DNA of 64,000 nt from JAKFVC01 sp040386595 (GCA_040386595.1 JAZKFE010000007.1:1-64000); one strand, 5' to 3'; positions 41,945 through 51,067 are shown, counted from the stretch's first letter. Program-made: numbers and translations. Notes: generated by a model not told the origin, from the letters alone.

Positions 41945-42796
41945 TTAGAACAATTTGCCGGAAGGTTGGGTGAACGACGGACCGTTGATCAGCAGAACTT
42001 CCGGCTTATCCCCATTGTTGGCTTGGTCCCGCCCCTTCAACATTCGCCATGTCCACCGGCTTTCGGGGTACAATTCCCGGATCAGCGAGTGATCGTAAAA
42101 CCGCATCACAACGCGAGTAAAAGTGAATCGAGATACCGCAGCCGCCAATCGACTATGCCAGCCGATTTCATCCGCCCCCGGATTGTGCTTGTACCGCAGC
42201 CCGACGCCGGGGAACGGCGGATCGCCGTAGATGCCGTGGCCTTCGGTGTCCTCACACCGTGCCAAGAAATCGAGCGCGTCCATCGTCTCAAAAGTGCATC
42301 GCCGCATGACGCGAGAGAACTCGACCATTGATCGAATAGCGCTACGGTATCTGACCGACGAGTCGCCGCCGCTCGCATTCCACCGGATTGAAACACGGCC
42401 CGTAAACTCGTCGTTTGTTCCGCACATATTTGCGCGGCCCATCCATGATGACACGAAGAACGCTTGAGCTAGATCGATATCTGGCTCGGCCCCCGGTTCT
42501 CCAGCCTTGCAGGCTTCTTTTGCTGCGGCAATCTCGTCGGGGTGAAACGACAGCCGGGTAAGCCTCTTGAGTAACGGCGACCGCAAATTATCGTTAGCGA
42601 GAACGCGAGCCAAGTTAATCACGTGGCGGTGAAGATCATTGACCAGTATTGTTCTGGCTGGAATATGGATCAGTTCCGACATTCCGCCAGCGAATGGAAT
42701 GCCCACCCAACGACAGGTTGGCAACTCTTCCCCGACGTGCTTTCCTAGCATGCGATTCGATCCAAACCAAGGGGCAACTGCAGTGATCGTGCTCAA
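41945..42796 (-). CDS. DNA adenine methylase (Dam/D12 class)
   Basis: 283 aa. N6-adenine methyltransferase motifs: APWFGSNRM near the N-terminus, FAGGMSE (35-41) for SAM binding, and YGDPPFPG (190-197) as the DPPY-type catalytic motif. NDLHRHVINLARVL is also typical. May protect phage DNA from restriction or control gene expression. No cognate nuclease is adjacent. Confidence 0.88.
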   Translation of the reverse strand: MSTITAVAPWFGSNRMLGKHVGEELPTCRWVGIPFAGGMSELIHIPARTILVNDLHRHVINLARVLANDNLRSPLLKRLTRLSFHPDEIAAAKEACKAGEPGAEPDIDLAQAFFVSSWMGRANMCGTNDEFTGRVSIRWNASGGDSSVRYRSAIRSMVEFSRVMRRCTFETMDALDFLARCEDTEGHGIYGDPPFPGVGLRYKHNPGADEIGWHSRLAAAVSRFTFTRVVMRFYDHSLIRELYPESRWTWRMLKGRDQANNGDKPEVLLINGPSFTQPSGKLF

Positions 42797-42835
42797 TGTG
42801 TTTTCTCCTGTTATCTAGTCGGGTGACACCTCGTA

Positions 42836-43153
42836 TTAACGATTTTCGATCTCTTGCCGACGCTCACGAATAGCGGCTAACACCTCGTCGCTGCCCTTGC
42901 ATTTGGGATTGGCAAGACAGCGAATAATCCAAGCTGCGGCTGCGTGTCGCTCCGGAGTGTGCCACACGACCCACTCTGTTTCCTCGTAGTTATTCATGCC
43001 ACCCGGACCGTCAATCACCTGGGTGATCCACTCGGAAATGCTGGACACATCCGGGATGTTCGCGGGTAATAGCGGAATCGGCTCGTGAGGGCAGATCAAA
43101 TTCCGACATGTTGTGTCGTGGGTTACGCTACAAATTGGGCACGTTTTCAGCAT
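42836..43153 (-). CDS. Small Cys/His-rich hypothetical protein
   Basis: 105 aa with CPIC...TCRNLICPH Cys/His cluster at the N-terminus and a helical middle (PERHAAAAWIIRCLAN). Possible zinc finger. No family. Confidence 0.55.
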   Translation of the reverse strand: MLKTCPICSVTHDTTCRNLICPHEPIPLLPANIPDVSSISEWITQVIDGPGGMNNYEETEWVVWHTPERHAAAAWIIRCLANPKCKGSDEVLAAIRERRQEIENR

Positions 43154-43222
43154 TGGCTATACTCCGTTAGGGAACAAAAGGCCCGGCGGTCGAACAACCA
43201 ACCGCCGGGAGTGCAACTAAAC

Positions 43223-44611
43223 TTAGTCCGGCATGTCCTCGCCGAAGTCGTCAGCCTCGGCACCAACCGCCACAAGCTCACCCGCTTCGACCAACTCGGC
43301 CTGAGTCTCTACGGCGTCATCAACTGCGTTGTCCAAAGCTTCGGCCTTCTCGGCTTCGACCGCCCCGTCAGTCTCCGGCGGGCTGCCTTGTGTCTCTGCC
43401 GTCGCATTCACCTCAGCAGCAGCCTCGGCTGGGGCAGGCTCGGCAAAGTACTCAACCGGAATGGGATACTTCAGCCGCACGGCCAGTTGGGCGTCAGACA
43501 GCCGATCAATCCACTTTTCGCCAAACCCCTTCACGTCTCGATTCCAGTAGGGATTGGTTCTCTGAACCTCCTCCAGATGGGCAATCGTGCTGCCTTCAAT
43601 GGACGACTTCAGCAGTTCGATTTTGGAGTCGGTCAGCCCCTCCGTATCGGAGCCGATTGCCGCGAGAGCCTTGCGTCCCAGGCAGGACAGATCCAACGCC
43701 CCGCCATGATCAACCAGGACCACCGCCGGAGCAGCTGCCGCGGGAGCTTGTTCGGCGTACTCCTCGTGCACCTCAGCATGTGGGGGCAGGGGGCTTGCTA
43801 ACGCCTCTGATGAGTGGTTTCCACTGGCGTACAAATCCAGCTGGAATTCACCGCCGCTAAGAATTTGCGACAGTTCCGTCGACACTCCTTGCATTTGCTT
43901 TTGCAAGCCTTCCCAGACCTTCTTCGCCTTGTCCGCGATGCCCTTGGCTTCAATGTATTCGGCCTCAGCCTCGTTCACTGTTGGCGTGAGATCCGACAGG
44001 CGATAGGCAATCTTCAGTGCGGCAGCTTCGCGAGTGCTGCACATGATCGGCTTCGCTAGTTTCCTCGGCTTCTCGGCCGGTGCGACAGGTCGGCTAACTG
44101 CCACCGGGGCAGGCTTCTTTACCTCAGTCTGCTGCTGTGCCACAGCTAGAGCAGCCTCAACAGGATCGCTAGCAACCACCTCGGCCTGTCCTGTAGCTTC
44201 GGGAACTGCGGCCGTGTCTGACCCGGCAATAATCTCAAACTCCTCGTCGGGCAAATCGTCGGCTGGCTTCTCGCCGAATGCGACGCCATCGGCCCAACTG
44301 TAAAACAGCTTGCTGCCCTCAGGCCAAGGATTCGCCGCGTCGGCATCGGCGTCCGGGTTCAGTTTCTTCCATTCCGCCCCAACGGCTCTGGCTTCAGCGA
44401 GTGCTTCCCCGTCCGGCAGGTCAAACCCCTCCAGCCACTCCGGAGCCGTTACCCGGCCCTTATCTGGCGTGTATGTGTCCCAGTGGGCGAGACTGTCGCG
44501 GACCATCGCAACTTGCTCGGGAGTCCACCCCGCTACAACATCCTCAGTCACGACGTAGCCAAATGCCGCCAATGCCGTGACTAACAATCCGTTCTTTTTC
44601 TTTCTCGCCAT
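43223..44611 (-). CDS. Large acidic hypothetical phage protein
   Basis: 462 aa from MARKKKNGLL. N-terminal 100 aa contain a WTPEQVAMVRDSLAHW segment that looks like a helical domain; the rest is Ala/Glu-rich and very acidic toward the C-terminus (AGELVAVGAEADDFGEDMPD). Low-complexity, with probable disorder. Position between early small genes and replication genes. No function. Confidence 0.6.
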   Translation of the reverse strand: MARKKKNGLLVTALAAFGYVVTEDVVAGWTPEQVAMVRDSLAHWDTYTPDKGRVTAPEWLEGFDLPDGEALAEARAVGAEWKKLNPDADADAANPWPEGSKLFYSWADGVAFGEKPADDLPDEEFEIIAGSDTAAVPEATGQAEVVASDPVEAALAVAQQQTEVKKPAPVAVSRPVAPAEKPRKLAKPIMCSTREAAALKIAYRLSDLTPTVNEAEAEYIEAKGIADKAKKVWEGLQKQMQGVSTELSQILSGGEFQLDLYASGNHSSEALASPLPPHAEVHEEYAEQAPAAAAPAVVLVDHGGALDLSCLGRKALAAIGSDTEGLTDSKIELLKSSIEGSTIAHLEEVQRTNPYWNRDVKGFGEKWIDRLSDAQLAVRLKYPIPVEYFAEPAPAEAAAEVNATAETQGSPPETDGAVEAEKAEALDNAVDDAVETQAELVEAGELVAVGAEADDFGEDMPD

Positions 44612-44645
44612 TTCTTGCAATCTCCAGAATTAGGGTTAATTAAAC

Positions 44646-44999
44646 TCACTCGTCCTCGGCATCGTCCTTGATCATTCCTGCAGCAGCCTGGGTGAGTGCT
44701 GAGCCAGCCCCTGCCATGTCGCTGTCGTCGTCATTCCATGCAATCTGCAGAGCGTCCTCTGCCAGCACTGCAGCCCCCGCCCTGGTCATCTTGACCACAA
44801 GCGTGCCTTCGTCCGTTTCCGTCACTTTTTCGAGATAGGGAATTGCCCGCGATCTCGTTTGCTCAACGCCCGGATCTTCCCGCCCGGTCCTGTTGGCCAT
44901 TCGCTTTGTTGCCTTCAGGATTAGCCGCCACTGGGCGACCGTTAGACCCACTGCGATTAGTTCCGGAGGTGGAGGCCGAAACGGTTTCTTGGTCTTCAT
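44646..44999 (-). CDS. Hypothetical phage protein overlapping the replication gene
   Basis: 117 aa with a GGGGTGCAGG-type leader just before its ATG. A basic N-terminus (MKTKKPFRPPPPELI) and a helical, acidic rest. Its first 137 nt lie inside the 3' end of the 44863-45591 gene in another frame. The overlapping partner end is low-complexity, as often seen in overprinted DNA. Function unknown. Confidence 0.6.
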   Translation of the reverse strand: MKTKKPFRPPPPELIAVGLTVAQWRLILKATKRMANRTGREDPGVEQTRSRAIPYLEKVTETDEGTLVVKMTRAGAAVLAEDALQIAWNDDDSDMAGAGSALTQAAAGMIKDDAEDE

Positions 45000-45591
45000 C
45001 CTGCACCCCTATCGCGGGCGTTAACCCGTCTGCAAAATTGTTTACGAGCTTTAGAACTTCTGCCCGATCTTCAATCCGCGGTGTCATTCGCGGGCCTACT
45101 GCAATCCGAGGCCGCAGTTCCTGGCTAATCCGCCGCATACTCACCTCTCGATTTGCCGCCCCTTCGTACGCCATCCGGAATTGCGCCGCTTGCGTTGCAA
45201 TCGACTCACTGGCGCAAATCACATCCCAGCCGACCGAATCAACTGCAGCCCTCGTGAGGGGCCTAAACGTGGCCAAGGCTTCGGACTTCTGCGGGTAACC
45301 AAATCGCCTTACCGCGGCTCGAACTAATTCCCATTCGCTTGCCGCGGTCGGAAGCATCCCGTTTGCTAGCTCCGAGGCGTATCCCCGAATTGCAGCGACT
45401 GACGGGAGAAAGTTTTCTTTTTGCTCCTGAATCGCTCGCCGCGCTGCCATCTGTAGCAGTTCATTTGGCAGATCACAGAGAGTGTCGTAATAAACCCGCA
45501 TTTGATCTTTTGACATTTGCCGACTAACGCCAGCTGACAGATAGGCGGCAACTAGTGCAAACTCTTGTTTTGTGATCTTTGGTTCGCTCAA
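44863..45591 (-). CDS. Helicase-loader-like replication protein
   Basis: 242 aa. The N-terminal 80 aa (SKDQMRVYYDTLCDLPNELL, then AARRAIQEQKENFLPSVAAI) resemble G39P/DnaB-loader-type phage proteins. The C-terminal 40 aa are Asn/Gly/Arg-rich. It follows the winged-helix replication protein gene, as in many phage initiator-loader pairs. Confidence 0.62.
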   Translation of the reverse strand: MSEPKITKQEFALVAAYLSAGVSRQMSKDQMRVYYDTLCDLPNELLQMAARRAIQEQKENFLPSVAAIRGYASELANGMLPTAASEWELVRAAVRRFGYPQKSEALATFRPLTRAAVDSVGWDVICASESIATQAAQFRMAYEGAANREVSMRRISQELRPRIAVGPRMTPRIEDRAEVLKLVNNFADGLTPAIGVQDEDQETVSASTSGTNRSGSNGRPVAANPEGNKANGQQDRAGRSGR

Positions 45592-46469
45592 TCTTTACCT
45601 CCGTCGACAAAGTCATTAATCCCATCGAAGAACCCTCTCGGTTGCGGGGAAGTTCCGTCCGGCTCACGAATCCCTTGCCAGCCCATCGCAATTGTGTGAT
45701 CAATTGACGCCACCGCCCTTGCCTCGCCGATGGACTTGAATTTCGCCATCTGAGCACCGGCCTGCGTTTCCGTGAGGGGCTTGCGAATTTCTCGGCGATG
45801 CTTCTGCCACTTCTCCCAGGCATCGACAAACAAAGGCGTTTGTAAAGATTCTGGAATTACTACAACAAACTCCGCAGCAACCTTTCTCGAAGACTTCCCC
45901 CCCTGGGGGTTAGGGGGTGTTTCTTTAGGGCAAGGGGTAGGGTTAGGGACAGGGTAGATAGTTGCCCGCTTCTCTGGCGTTTCTCTGGCGTTTACTTCCC
46001 GCTTATCTGGCTCTTGTCTCCCGTTTACTTCCCGCTTATCTCCCGTTTCTTTGCCCGCTACGGGTAGACAAGTTGCATCATGTGTAGTGGCCTGGAGTTC
46101 CGTAGACGAATTTGACTCATCAATTTGCGTGTCGTCTAAGAAAATGTATTGCTCTGGAATTTGTGTCCAATACTTACCCGCTTTGCTCTTTCCTCCGGCG
46201 ATGTATACCAGCCACCCAGACTTGACGGCCTTTGCCCTGGCTCGGTCGAGAGACTTAACATTCGTAAACCCGCACACCGGCAATAGTTGTTCGTTGTAGA
46301 ACGTAACCGCCTTGGAGTACCGCCCTGCATCTTCAGTGTGTGCGATTTGAATAATCAGGTGACACGCCTCGGGGCCGATCTCATTTGCCAAGGCCGTCTT
46401 GAACATCATTCGAGTTAGCTTGTATGCGAAGAAGCTCGGGCGTTTTGGGTACTCTGCCGCGTTGGCCAT
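45588..46469 (-). CDS. Phage replication initiator-like protein (winged-helix)
   Basis: 293 aa from the ATG at 46469, with AGGGGA upstream and TAATG coupling to the preceding small gene. An N-terminal winged-helix-like domain (AYKLTRMMFKTALANEIGPE, FTNVKSLDRARAKAVKSGW) and a linker containing KREVN-type repeats; C-terminal helical region with WEKWQKHRREIRKPLTETQ. Likely replisome organiser. Start 58 codons upstream is rejected because that DNA encodes another small gene. Confidence 0.75.
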   Translation of the reverse strand: MANAAEYPKRPSFFAYKLTRMMFKTALANEIGPEACHLIIQIAHTEDAGRYSKAVTFYNEQLLPVCGFTNVKSLDRARAKAVKSGWLVYIAGGKSKAGKYWTQIPEQYIFLDDTQIDESNSSTELQATTHDATCLPVAGKETGDKREVNGRQEPDKREVNARETPEKRATIYPVPNPTPCPKETPPNPQGGKSSRKVAAEFVVVIPESLQTPLFVDAWEKWQKHRREIRKPLTETQAGAQMAKFKSIGEARAVASIDHTIAMGWQGIREPDGTSPQPRGFFDGINDFVDGGKD

Positions 46470-46636
46470 TACGTCCCCTGCTTTCTTTCCCAGTCTTTTG
46501 GCGTGTGTAAAACCATCTTGTTTAGGCATGGAATGCAGAGCAGACTGCCCGTAACCTTGTGTCTCAGGTGTTGCGTTTGCGGTCCGATGGGCTCGTGGCA
46601 AGGATCGCACTGAGGGGGCTTTGCGGTCTCGCTCAT
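46469..46636 (-). CDS. Small zinc-finger protein (55 aa)
   Basis: CDPC...CIPC (MSETAKPPQCDPCHEP...) spanning the protein; a likely zinc ribbon. Its ATG overlaps the upstream TAA (TAATG) and its stop overlaps the next ATG (TAATG), so it is inserted exactly between two genes. Too short for many gene finders. Confidence 0.7.
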   Translation of the reverse strand: MSETAKPPQCDPCHEPIGPQTQHLRHKVTGSLLCIPCLNKMVLHTPKDWERKQGT

Positions 46637-47172
46637 TAGTCATCCGCGTTTCGATAGGTGTGTATGAATGGCCTGGAGTAACGAAACGATTGCGTGCTGT
46701 CGGGGATGTAAAGCGGGTGCCACGGGAAGCCGTTTACGGTAATTCGCAAACACCACGCATCGGCCACCATTTCCAATACCTCTGCGGCCCGCTCGTCAAT
46801 CCCCTTGTGGCACCCCCAGGCAACCACGACGCGAGCGGCTTTTGCTGCCATGTCGCGAATCGCCTCGTTATTCCCAGGGCCAATTGGATCGGGAAAGTTC
46901 CTCATCCCCTTCGGGTCGGTAGAACGGCACCCATAGAGGTTCGCCATCCAATACGTTCCGTACCCCCAGGCTTTGGCGAACTTGATGCACTTGTTGATAG
47001 TCCGGTCATTAGTAGTTTCGTCTGCGGTAGATGGATTCAGGCCGATAAACAAAATGACTGGTAAGGTTGCGTCCCATTGACGCCAGAGCCGATAACGCCA
47101 CGTACGACACGGACTAAATTCCGCCCCGCTCGCTTGGTTGTGGCCTGCGTCAAATAAGGTCTGTTGAGTCAT
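46636..47172 (-). CDS. DUF1643 family protein
   Basis: 178 aa from MTQQTLFDAGHNQ, preceded by GGGAG; earlier in-frame ATGs at 47196 and 47232 overlap the RecT-like gene. The characteristic motif FIGLNPSTADETTNDRTI is followed by ANLYGCRSTDPKGM. DUF1643 proteins are common in phages; function unknown. Confidence 0.85.
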   Translation of the reverse strand: MTQQTLFDAGHNQASGAEFSPCRTWRYRLWRQWDATLPVILFIGLNPSTADETTNDRTINKCIKFAKAWGYGTYWMANLYGCRSTDPKGMRNFPDPIGPGNNEAIRDMAAKAARVVVAWGCHKGIDERAAEVLEMVADAWCLRITVNGFPWHPLYIPDSTQSFRYSRPFIHTYRNADD

Positions 47173-47206
47173 TCGAATCACGCTCCCGAGATCCATCGAA
47201 TCTGCT

Positions 47207-48184
47207 TTAGACCACGTGTCGCCGCTCGCCAATCAGTCCCATGAGGTCGTCGTAATCCGACTGGCTAATTTCACCATGCTCCAGGTCAGCATCAGCATTG
47301 CTCTGGATGGCGTCTAAGTGCTCAGGGCGAGTTGCCTTCTTGACTCGCAACGCATACGACTCCGGCTGCTGTCGCGTTGCGGCGGGCTTCGCTGTGCGTG
47401 ATTCTGTGGGGGCACTTCCGGGCTTGGTAAAGAGCGTCTGCGTTCCGCTCGTGACCTTTGGCAATTCCAAGTCGTCAGCCTCGCCATCGTGCGTGCTCAC
47501 AGAGCCGGTGAGGAGTTGCCAGATTCTGGCTCGCAACTTTCGCTCAGCCTTGCCTAGCACGGCGTCATAGCCCATCCCTGCATTGACCTTCACGCAGATT
47601 CGAGTGTCGGCCGCCTCGCGATCAGCAGTCTTTTCCGTTTTCCGGAACTGCAGAGACCGGAAGACGCCGTTAATTTTCCAGTTTGCCGCACACTCAACTA
47701 CGGCCCCCTTGTCGCCAATAACCGGAACGCCAAGCTCTAAGACAAGGTCGGTCAGCCCTGGCCACTCACGCAGCTTGTGCCGGAAGAATTCCAGGGTGAG
47801 ATAGCAACCATGGGCAATGATGTTGAATTCATTGCCGGTCGGCTGTGCACCGTGCAACAGCGCCTCAATTAGGCACTCCTTGACCGTTGCAACTGGATAG
47901 CCATCAGGCTTATCAGTCTTAAATCCGAGGCGAGTGTTTTGCACCGCCATGATGTGAGTCATAATTTCCGGCGTAAGAGCCTTACGCAGGTCATTAATAG
48001 CTTGCACCGTTGTCAGTGCTCGCGAAAATCCAGAGCTGTCAACCGCGGCCAACGCATTGACCTGAGTTGAAACAAGTGCGTCAATTCCCGCTACGGTTTC
48101 GGCCGAGATATTAGATGGGAGTGCAATTGCTCTCCGCTCTCGGTCTCGTGTCAGGCCGCCTTTTTGAAACGTTTCGCTTGCCAT
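47207..48184 (-). CDS. RecT-like single-strand annealing protein
   Basis: 325 aa. Family features: KECLIEALLHGAQPTGNEFN and the NIIAHGCYLTLEFFRHKLRE segment, GLTDLVLELGVPVI, VKVNAGMGYDAVLGKAERK. Promotes annealing of phage ends and recombination. Works with the RecE-like nuclease upstream (49137-49997) and probably with the coiled-coil protein before it. Confidence 0.8.
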   Translation of the reverse strand: MASETFQKGGLTRDRERRAIALPSNISAETVAGIDALVSTQVNALAAVDSSGFSRALTTVQAINDLRKALTPEIMTHIMAVQNTRLGFKTDKPDGYPVATVKECLIEALLHGAQPTGNEFNIIAHGCYLTLEFFRHKLREWPGLTDLVLELGVPVIGDKGAVVECAANWKINGVFRSLQFRKTEKTADREAADTRICVKVNAGMGYDAVLGKAERKLRARIWQLLTGSVSTHDGEADDLELPKVTSGTQTLFTKPGSAPTESRTAKPAATRQQPESYALRVKKATRPEHLDAIQSNADADLEHGEISQSDYDDLMGLIGERRHVV

Positions 48185-48229
48185 TTGTGTTTATGCTCCG
48201 CGAGGTATGAAGTGAGTCCAGGACTATCG

Positions 48230-48490
48230 TTAATGGCTAGGGGGCAACCGCAAAAATGTGGAACCACTCAAGCCCCCCAATCCCTCTTGGAAGCCCTCAA
48301 GCACCTCTGCGTACGTTTCGTCAGACTTAAATTCGCCAACAGCGTCATACTCTCGAATCATTTCGGCCGCGAAGCGCTCGGCATCCGCCTTGGAGTCAAA
48401 TTCCTTTACGCATTGCTGCGGCCCGCCAATCCCCTTTTCTTCGTGAAACCGACTCTGATCGAGATCGCAAACCAGTGCTACTTTTTCCAT
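48230..48490 (-). CDS. Small hypothetical phage protein
   Basis: 86 aa with GGCAAGG just before its ATG. An acidic, helical protein (ADAERFAAEMIREYDAVGEF). No recognised family. Between the tRNA-like gene and RecT-like gene. Confidence 0.62.
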   Translation of the reverse strand: MEKVALVCDLDQSRFHEEKGIGGPQQCVKEFDSKADAERFAAEMIREYDAVGEFKSDETYAEVLEGFQEGLGGLSGSTFLRLPPSH

Positions 48491-48532
48491 GTTGTTACCT
48501 TGCCTTTGCTATAAACAGTCGTTTGAAATCAG

Positions 48533-48604
48533 TTCCAGGGGCGGGACTCGAACCCGCAATAGTCCGACGTTGGTCGGCCGCTCTGCCAATTGAGCTACCC
48601 TGGA
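48533..48604 (-). tRNA. tRNA-like gene with abnormal anticodon loop
   Basis: On the minus strand a perfect 7-bp acceptor TCCAGGG/CCCTGGA, a normal D arm (GCTC...GAGC with AATTGGCA) and a perfect T arm (GCGGG-TTCGAGT-CCCGC). The variable loop is normal length. The anticodon arm has one base too few: a CCGA/TCGG stem with a 6-nt CCAACG loop, or a 5-bp CCGAC/GTCGG stem with a 4-nt loop. U33 is absent. CCA is not encoded. I cannot assign an amino acid. Confidence 0.75.
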
Positions 48605-48626
48605 TTTCCATTAGGCATTTCGCCCG

Positions 48627-49037
48627 CTACTTCTCAGTTGATACTTGCCGTTTCGCCTCAATGATTGGAATGTTGGCCTCGGTCGGAACATAAATGATTT
48701 GCTGAACATTCCCCTCTTTCAGAGCCTCGGCAAACGCCCCTATAAACTCCTGATGTCGATACTCAGGAAATTCCTTAGACGCCTTGCCGACTATCTGAAT
48801 TGCCTCCGCTCTCAGCTTCGCGGACTCCATCTCAGCTCTGGCCTGCTCGACCATAATTTTCTTCTCTTGCTCGGCCTGCATTAGCTTCGCCTGACCGGCC
48901 ATTCCCGCGGACCAAACGGTGTAATGCGGACCGATCCACAACGAGCAGATGCAGACTATCCCCGCCGCAATAACCACAGCGATCCCGCTATTAACCAGCA
49001 CTGCCCAAAACTTGTCGTCTTCTCCGTGTCGGCTCAT
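48627..49037 (-). CDS. Membrane-anchored protein with SPFH-like C-terminus
   Basis: 136 aa. One membrane helix (FWAVLVNSGIAVVIAAGIVC) and a helical region with the pattern of SPFH/HflC-type coiled coil (ARAEMESAKLRAEAIQIVGK), ending VPTEANIPIIEAKR. It lacks the full SPFH domain. Lies between the recombination genes and the tRNA-like gene. Function unknown. Confidence 0.6.
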   Translation of the reverse strand: MSRHGEDDKFWAVLVNSGIAVVIAAGIVCICSLWIGPHYTVWSAGMAGQAKLMQAEQEKKIMVEQARAEMESAKLRAEAIQIVGKASKEFPEYRHQEFIGAFAEALKEGNVQQIIYVPTEANIPIIEAKRQVSTEK

Positions 49038-49136
49038 TCGTCCACTCCTCCAACTAGTTGCCACTGGTATTCCGCCCAACGCGGACGGCTCATTAAAATC
49101 GACATAACGCTGACTGGGTCTCGCCAGTCGTTTACA

Positions 49137-49997
49137 TCATCCCGCGGCGCCTCCGTCTACATGCCACTTGTACTTGGCCGAGTTCGGTCGACTCATTTTG
49201 ATTCGCTGAACACTGACCGGGTCTCGCCAATCATTGCTGTCGCCGCGGACCTGCAGACGAGCAAGGGCCGCTTCAATTTCAGCTCGCCCCTCGTTAACCC
49301 AGTCCTGATCAACATCAATCGTAACCGTCGCATACGGCAGAGATTTGGGCTGGAATATGAAGCTGAACGGAAGCGTCTCGCCGGTCAGTGCTTCCACTGC
49401 CATTTGGTAGTCGGCCGCCTGCAAGTAGTAGCCGTCGTACTCGATGCTGTTATTAATGGCATCGAGTGAATTAACGCGGGATGTTTTTAAGTCTGAGATG
49501 CCAACGCCTGGAATGAACCGGTCAAGCCGCGTGCGTCGCTGAATTCCGTTCCAGTCCCAGTGAATTGTCACCTCATTGATGCCAGCAGGATTGCCGAGAA
49601 TCTCCTGTGCGGCCTCACTTTTTGACGTGGCGACGAACATCGAAATTTCATCATCCAGTTCAGCAGCTTTTCGGCACGGCTTGTCCGTATGGCACGCCTT
49701 CCAGTCAGTGTACGCCTTGCCCTTGCAGTGGCCGTCAGCGTTCAGAACCGAAGCCGGTATGACGTGAACAAGATCATAAATCGACTTGCCTTCCAGAATC
49801 GCTGCGTGAAACAGCGTCCCAGTGTCCATTGCCTTTGTCGATTGCTTCTGCCATGCATCTCGCTTGATGTACCGACGATAATAAAGCCAAGGCGATTTAA
49901 TGAAATCGACTAACATTGAGCGACTAACGCGAGACAGGTCGGCGTGATAATCCTCGGCTGTCGACTCAACGATTCTTGCTGGTTGCGTGTATGCCAT
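49137..49997 (-). CDS. RecE-like exonuclease (PD-(D/E)XK)
   Basis: 286 aa. Motifs: H64 in GTLFHAAILE, D159 (RLDRF), D169-L-K171 (SDLKTSR) and QAADYQMA (Q193). This order is typical of RecE/exonuclease-VIII-type PD-(D/E)XK enzymes. Its product degrades one DNA strand to give substrates for the RecT-like protein. Confidence 0.82.
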   Translation of the reverse strand: MAYTQPARIVESTAEDYHADLSRVSRSMLVDFIKSPWLYYRRYIKRDAWQKQSTKAMDTGTLFHAAILEGKSIYDLVHVIPASVLNADGHCKGKAYTDWKACHTDKPCRKAAELDDEISMFVATSKSEAAQEILGNPAGINEVTIHWDWNGIQRRTRLDRFIPGVGISDLKTSRVNSLDAINNSIEYDGYYLQAADYQMAVEALTGETLPFSFIFQPKSLPYATVTIDVDQDWVNEGRAEIEAALARLQVRGDSNDWRDPVSVQRIKMSRPNSAKYKWHVDGGAAG

Positions 49998-51067
49998 TAC
50001 TTCAGCCCCTTTGCGATTGCGGTGATCCGGTCAGCACAGATTGCCAGCTCCAGGACGACGCCAGCGGCCAGCTCTTCGGAGAGCCTGGGCGGCGAAATCG
50101 CACGCACCTTTTCGGCAAACTTCTCCAGCTTCAATCGAATTGGCTGAAGCTGCTCGGCCCGCTCAGCTGCTGCAGCCGCTTCAATGCGTGCCTCTTCATC
50201 CCGTTGGGCCTGTTGCTCCGCGGCCAGTCGGTTAGCCTCAATCTGATCAAGCCGGTCTTGCTCTCGACGTTGGGCTAGCTGTGCGTCAAGCTGCCGATTC
50301 GTCTCGGCGTCCTGCAATTCCTTTGCCCGGCGTTCGTTCAGAATTCGCTGCCGCTCGACCTGCTGGCGTTGCTCAGTGATCGCGGCTTGCTCGGCTGCCA
50401 GCTTGTCGTCATCGATCTTTTTCAGCCGAGCGGCTTCGGCCTGAGCAGCTTTCTGTTGAGCCTCAAACGCCTCGCGTTCGGCGGTCAGTCGTTGCTGCTC
50501 TTGGCGATTTGCTTCCGCCTGCAATTCAAGCTGTCGCTTGCGTTCGGCCTCAGCCTCGGCAGCTACACGCTCTTGCTCTTTCCGGGTTGCGGTGCGTTGT
50601 TGGGCCTGCTCAACGATGACGCCAAACATCTCATCGTCCATCTGGCGAAGCGATGACTCCGACAACTCGCCACCAGCTTCAGTGAGGCGTTTTAGCCGCT
50701 CGTTGTATAGGGCGTCTTCTTTTTCCTTCGCGATTCGGGCAAGCTCCTTTTCAACCTTCTCCGTCTGCTCATTCAGGTGCAATTCCAGAGGGGCAATCTG
50801 GGCTTGAATCTCCTTAGCAGTGGCGTCAACCTTGCGGCCCGCCTCTAAGAATTCAGCTTTGGCCTCCTTGCGGGTTGCCTCAACTGAAATCCGCCAGCCG
50901 ACCACGGTCTTGCGAGCAGCCTTGACGAGTCCGATACCCGTTTCGTCGTCAACGCCAAGAATTTTCAGTGCCAGGATCTCGTCTTGTTGCTTATCAATAA
51001 TCTCCGGCGTAACGGCATACAGGATGCCAGTCTTCGCCGCCGGAGCCTCTATCAACTCAGTTGACAT
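49997..51067 (-). CDS. Long coiled-coil recombination-region protein
   Basis: 356 aa, almost entirely helical with extended heptads (AEAERKRQLELQAEANRQEQ). N-terminal part (ILYAVTPEIIDKQQDEILAL) resembles DUF1351-like phage proteins that lie beside RecE/RecT-type genes. One-base overlap with the nuclease gene. Role unclear; possibly an accessory factor for recombination. Confidence 0.65.
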   Translation of the reverse strand: MSTELIEAPAAKTGILYAVTPEIIDKQQDEILALKILGVDDETGIGLVKAARKTVVGWRISVEATRKEAKAEFLEAGRKVDATAKEIQAQIAPLELHLNEQTEKVEKELARIAKEKEDALYNERLKRLTEAGGELSESSLRQMDDEMFGVIVEQAQQRTATRKEQERVAAEAEAERKRQLELQAEANRQEQQRLTAEREAFEAQQKAAQAEAARLKKIDDDKLAAEQAAITEQRQQVERQRILNERRAKELQDAETNRQLDAQLAQRREQDRLDQIEANRLAAEQQAQRDEEARIEAAAAAERAEQLQPIRLKLEKFAEKVRAISPPRLSEELAAGVVLELAICADRITAIAKGLK

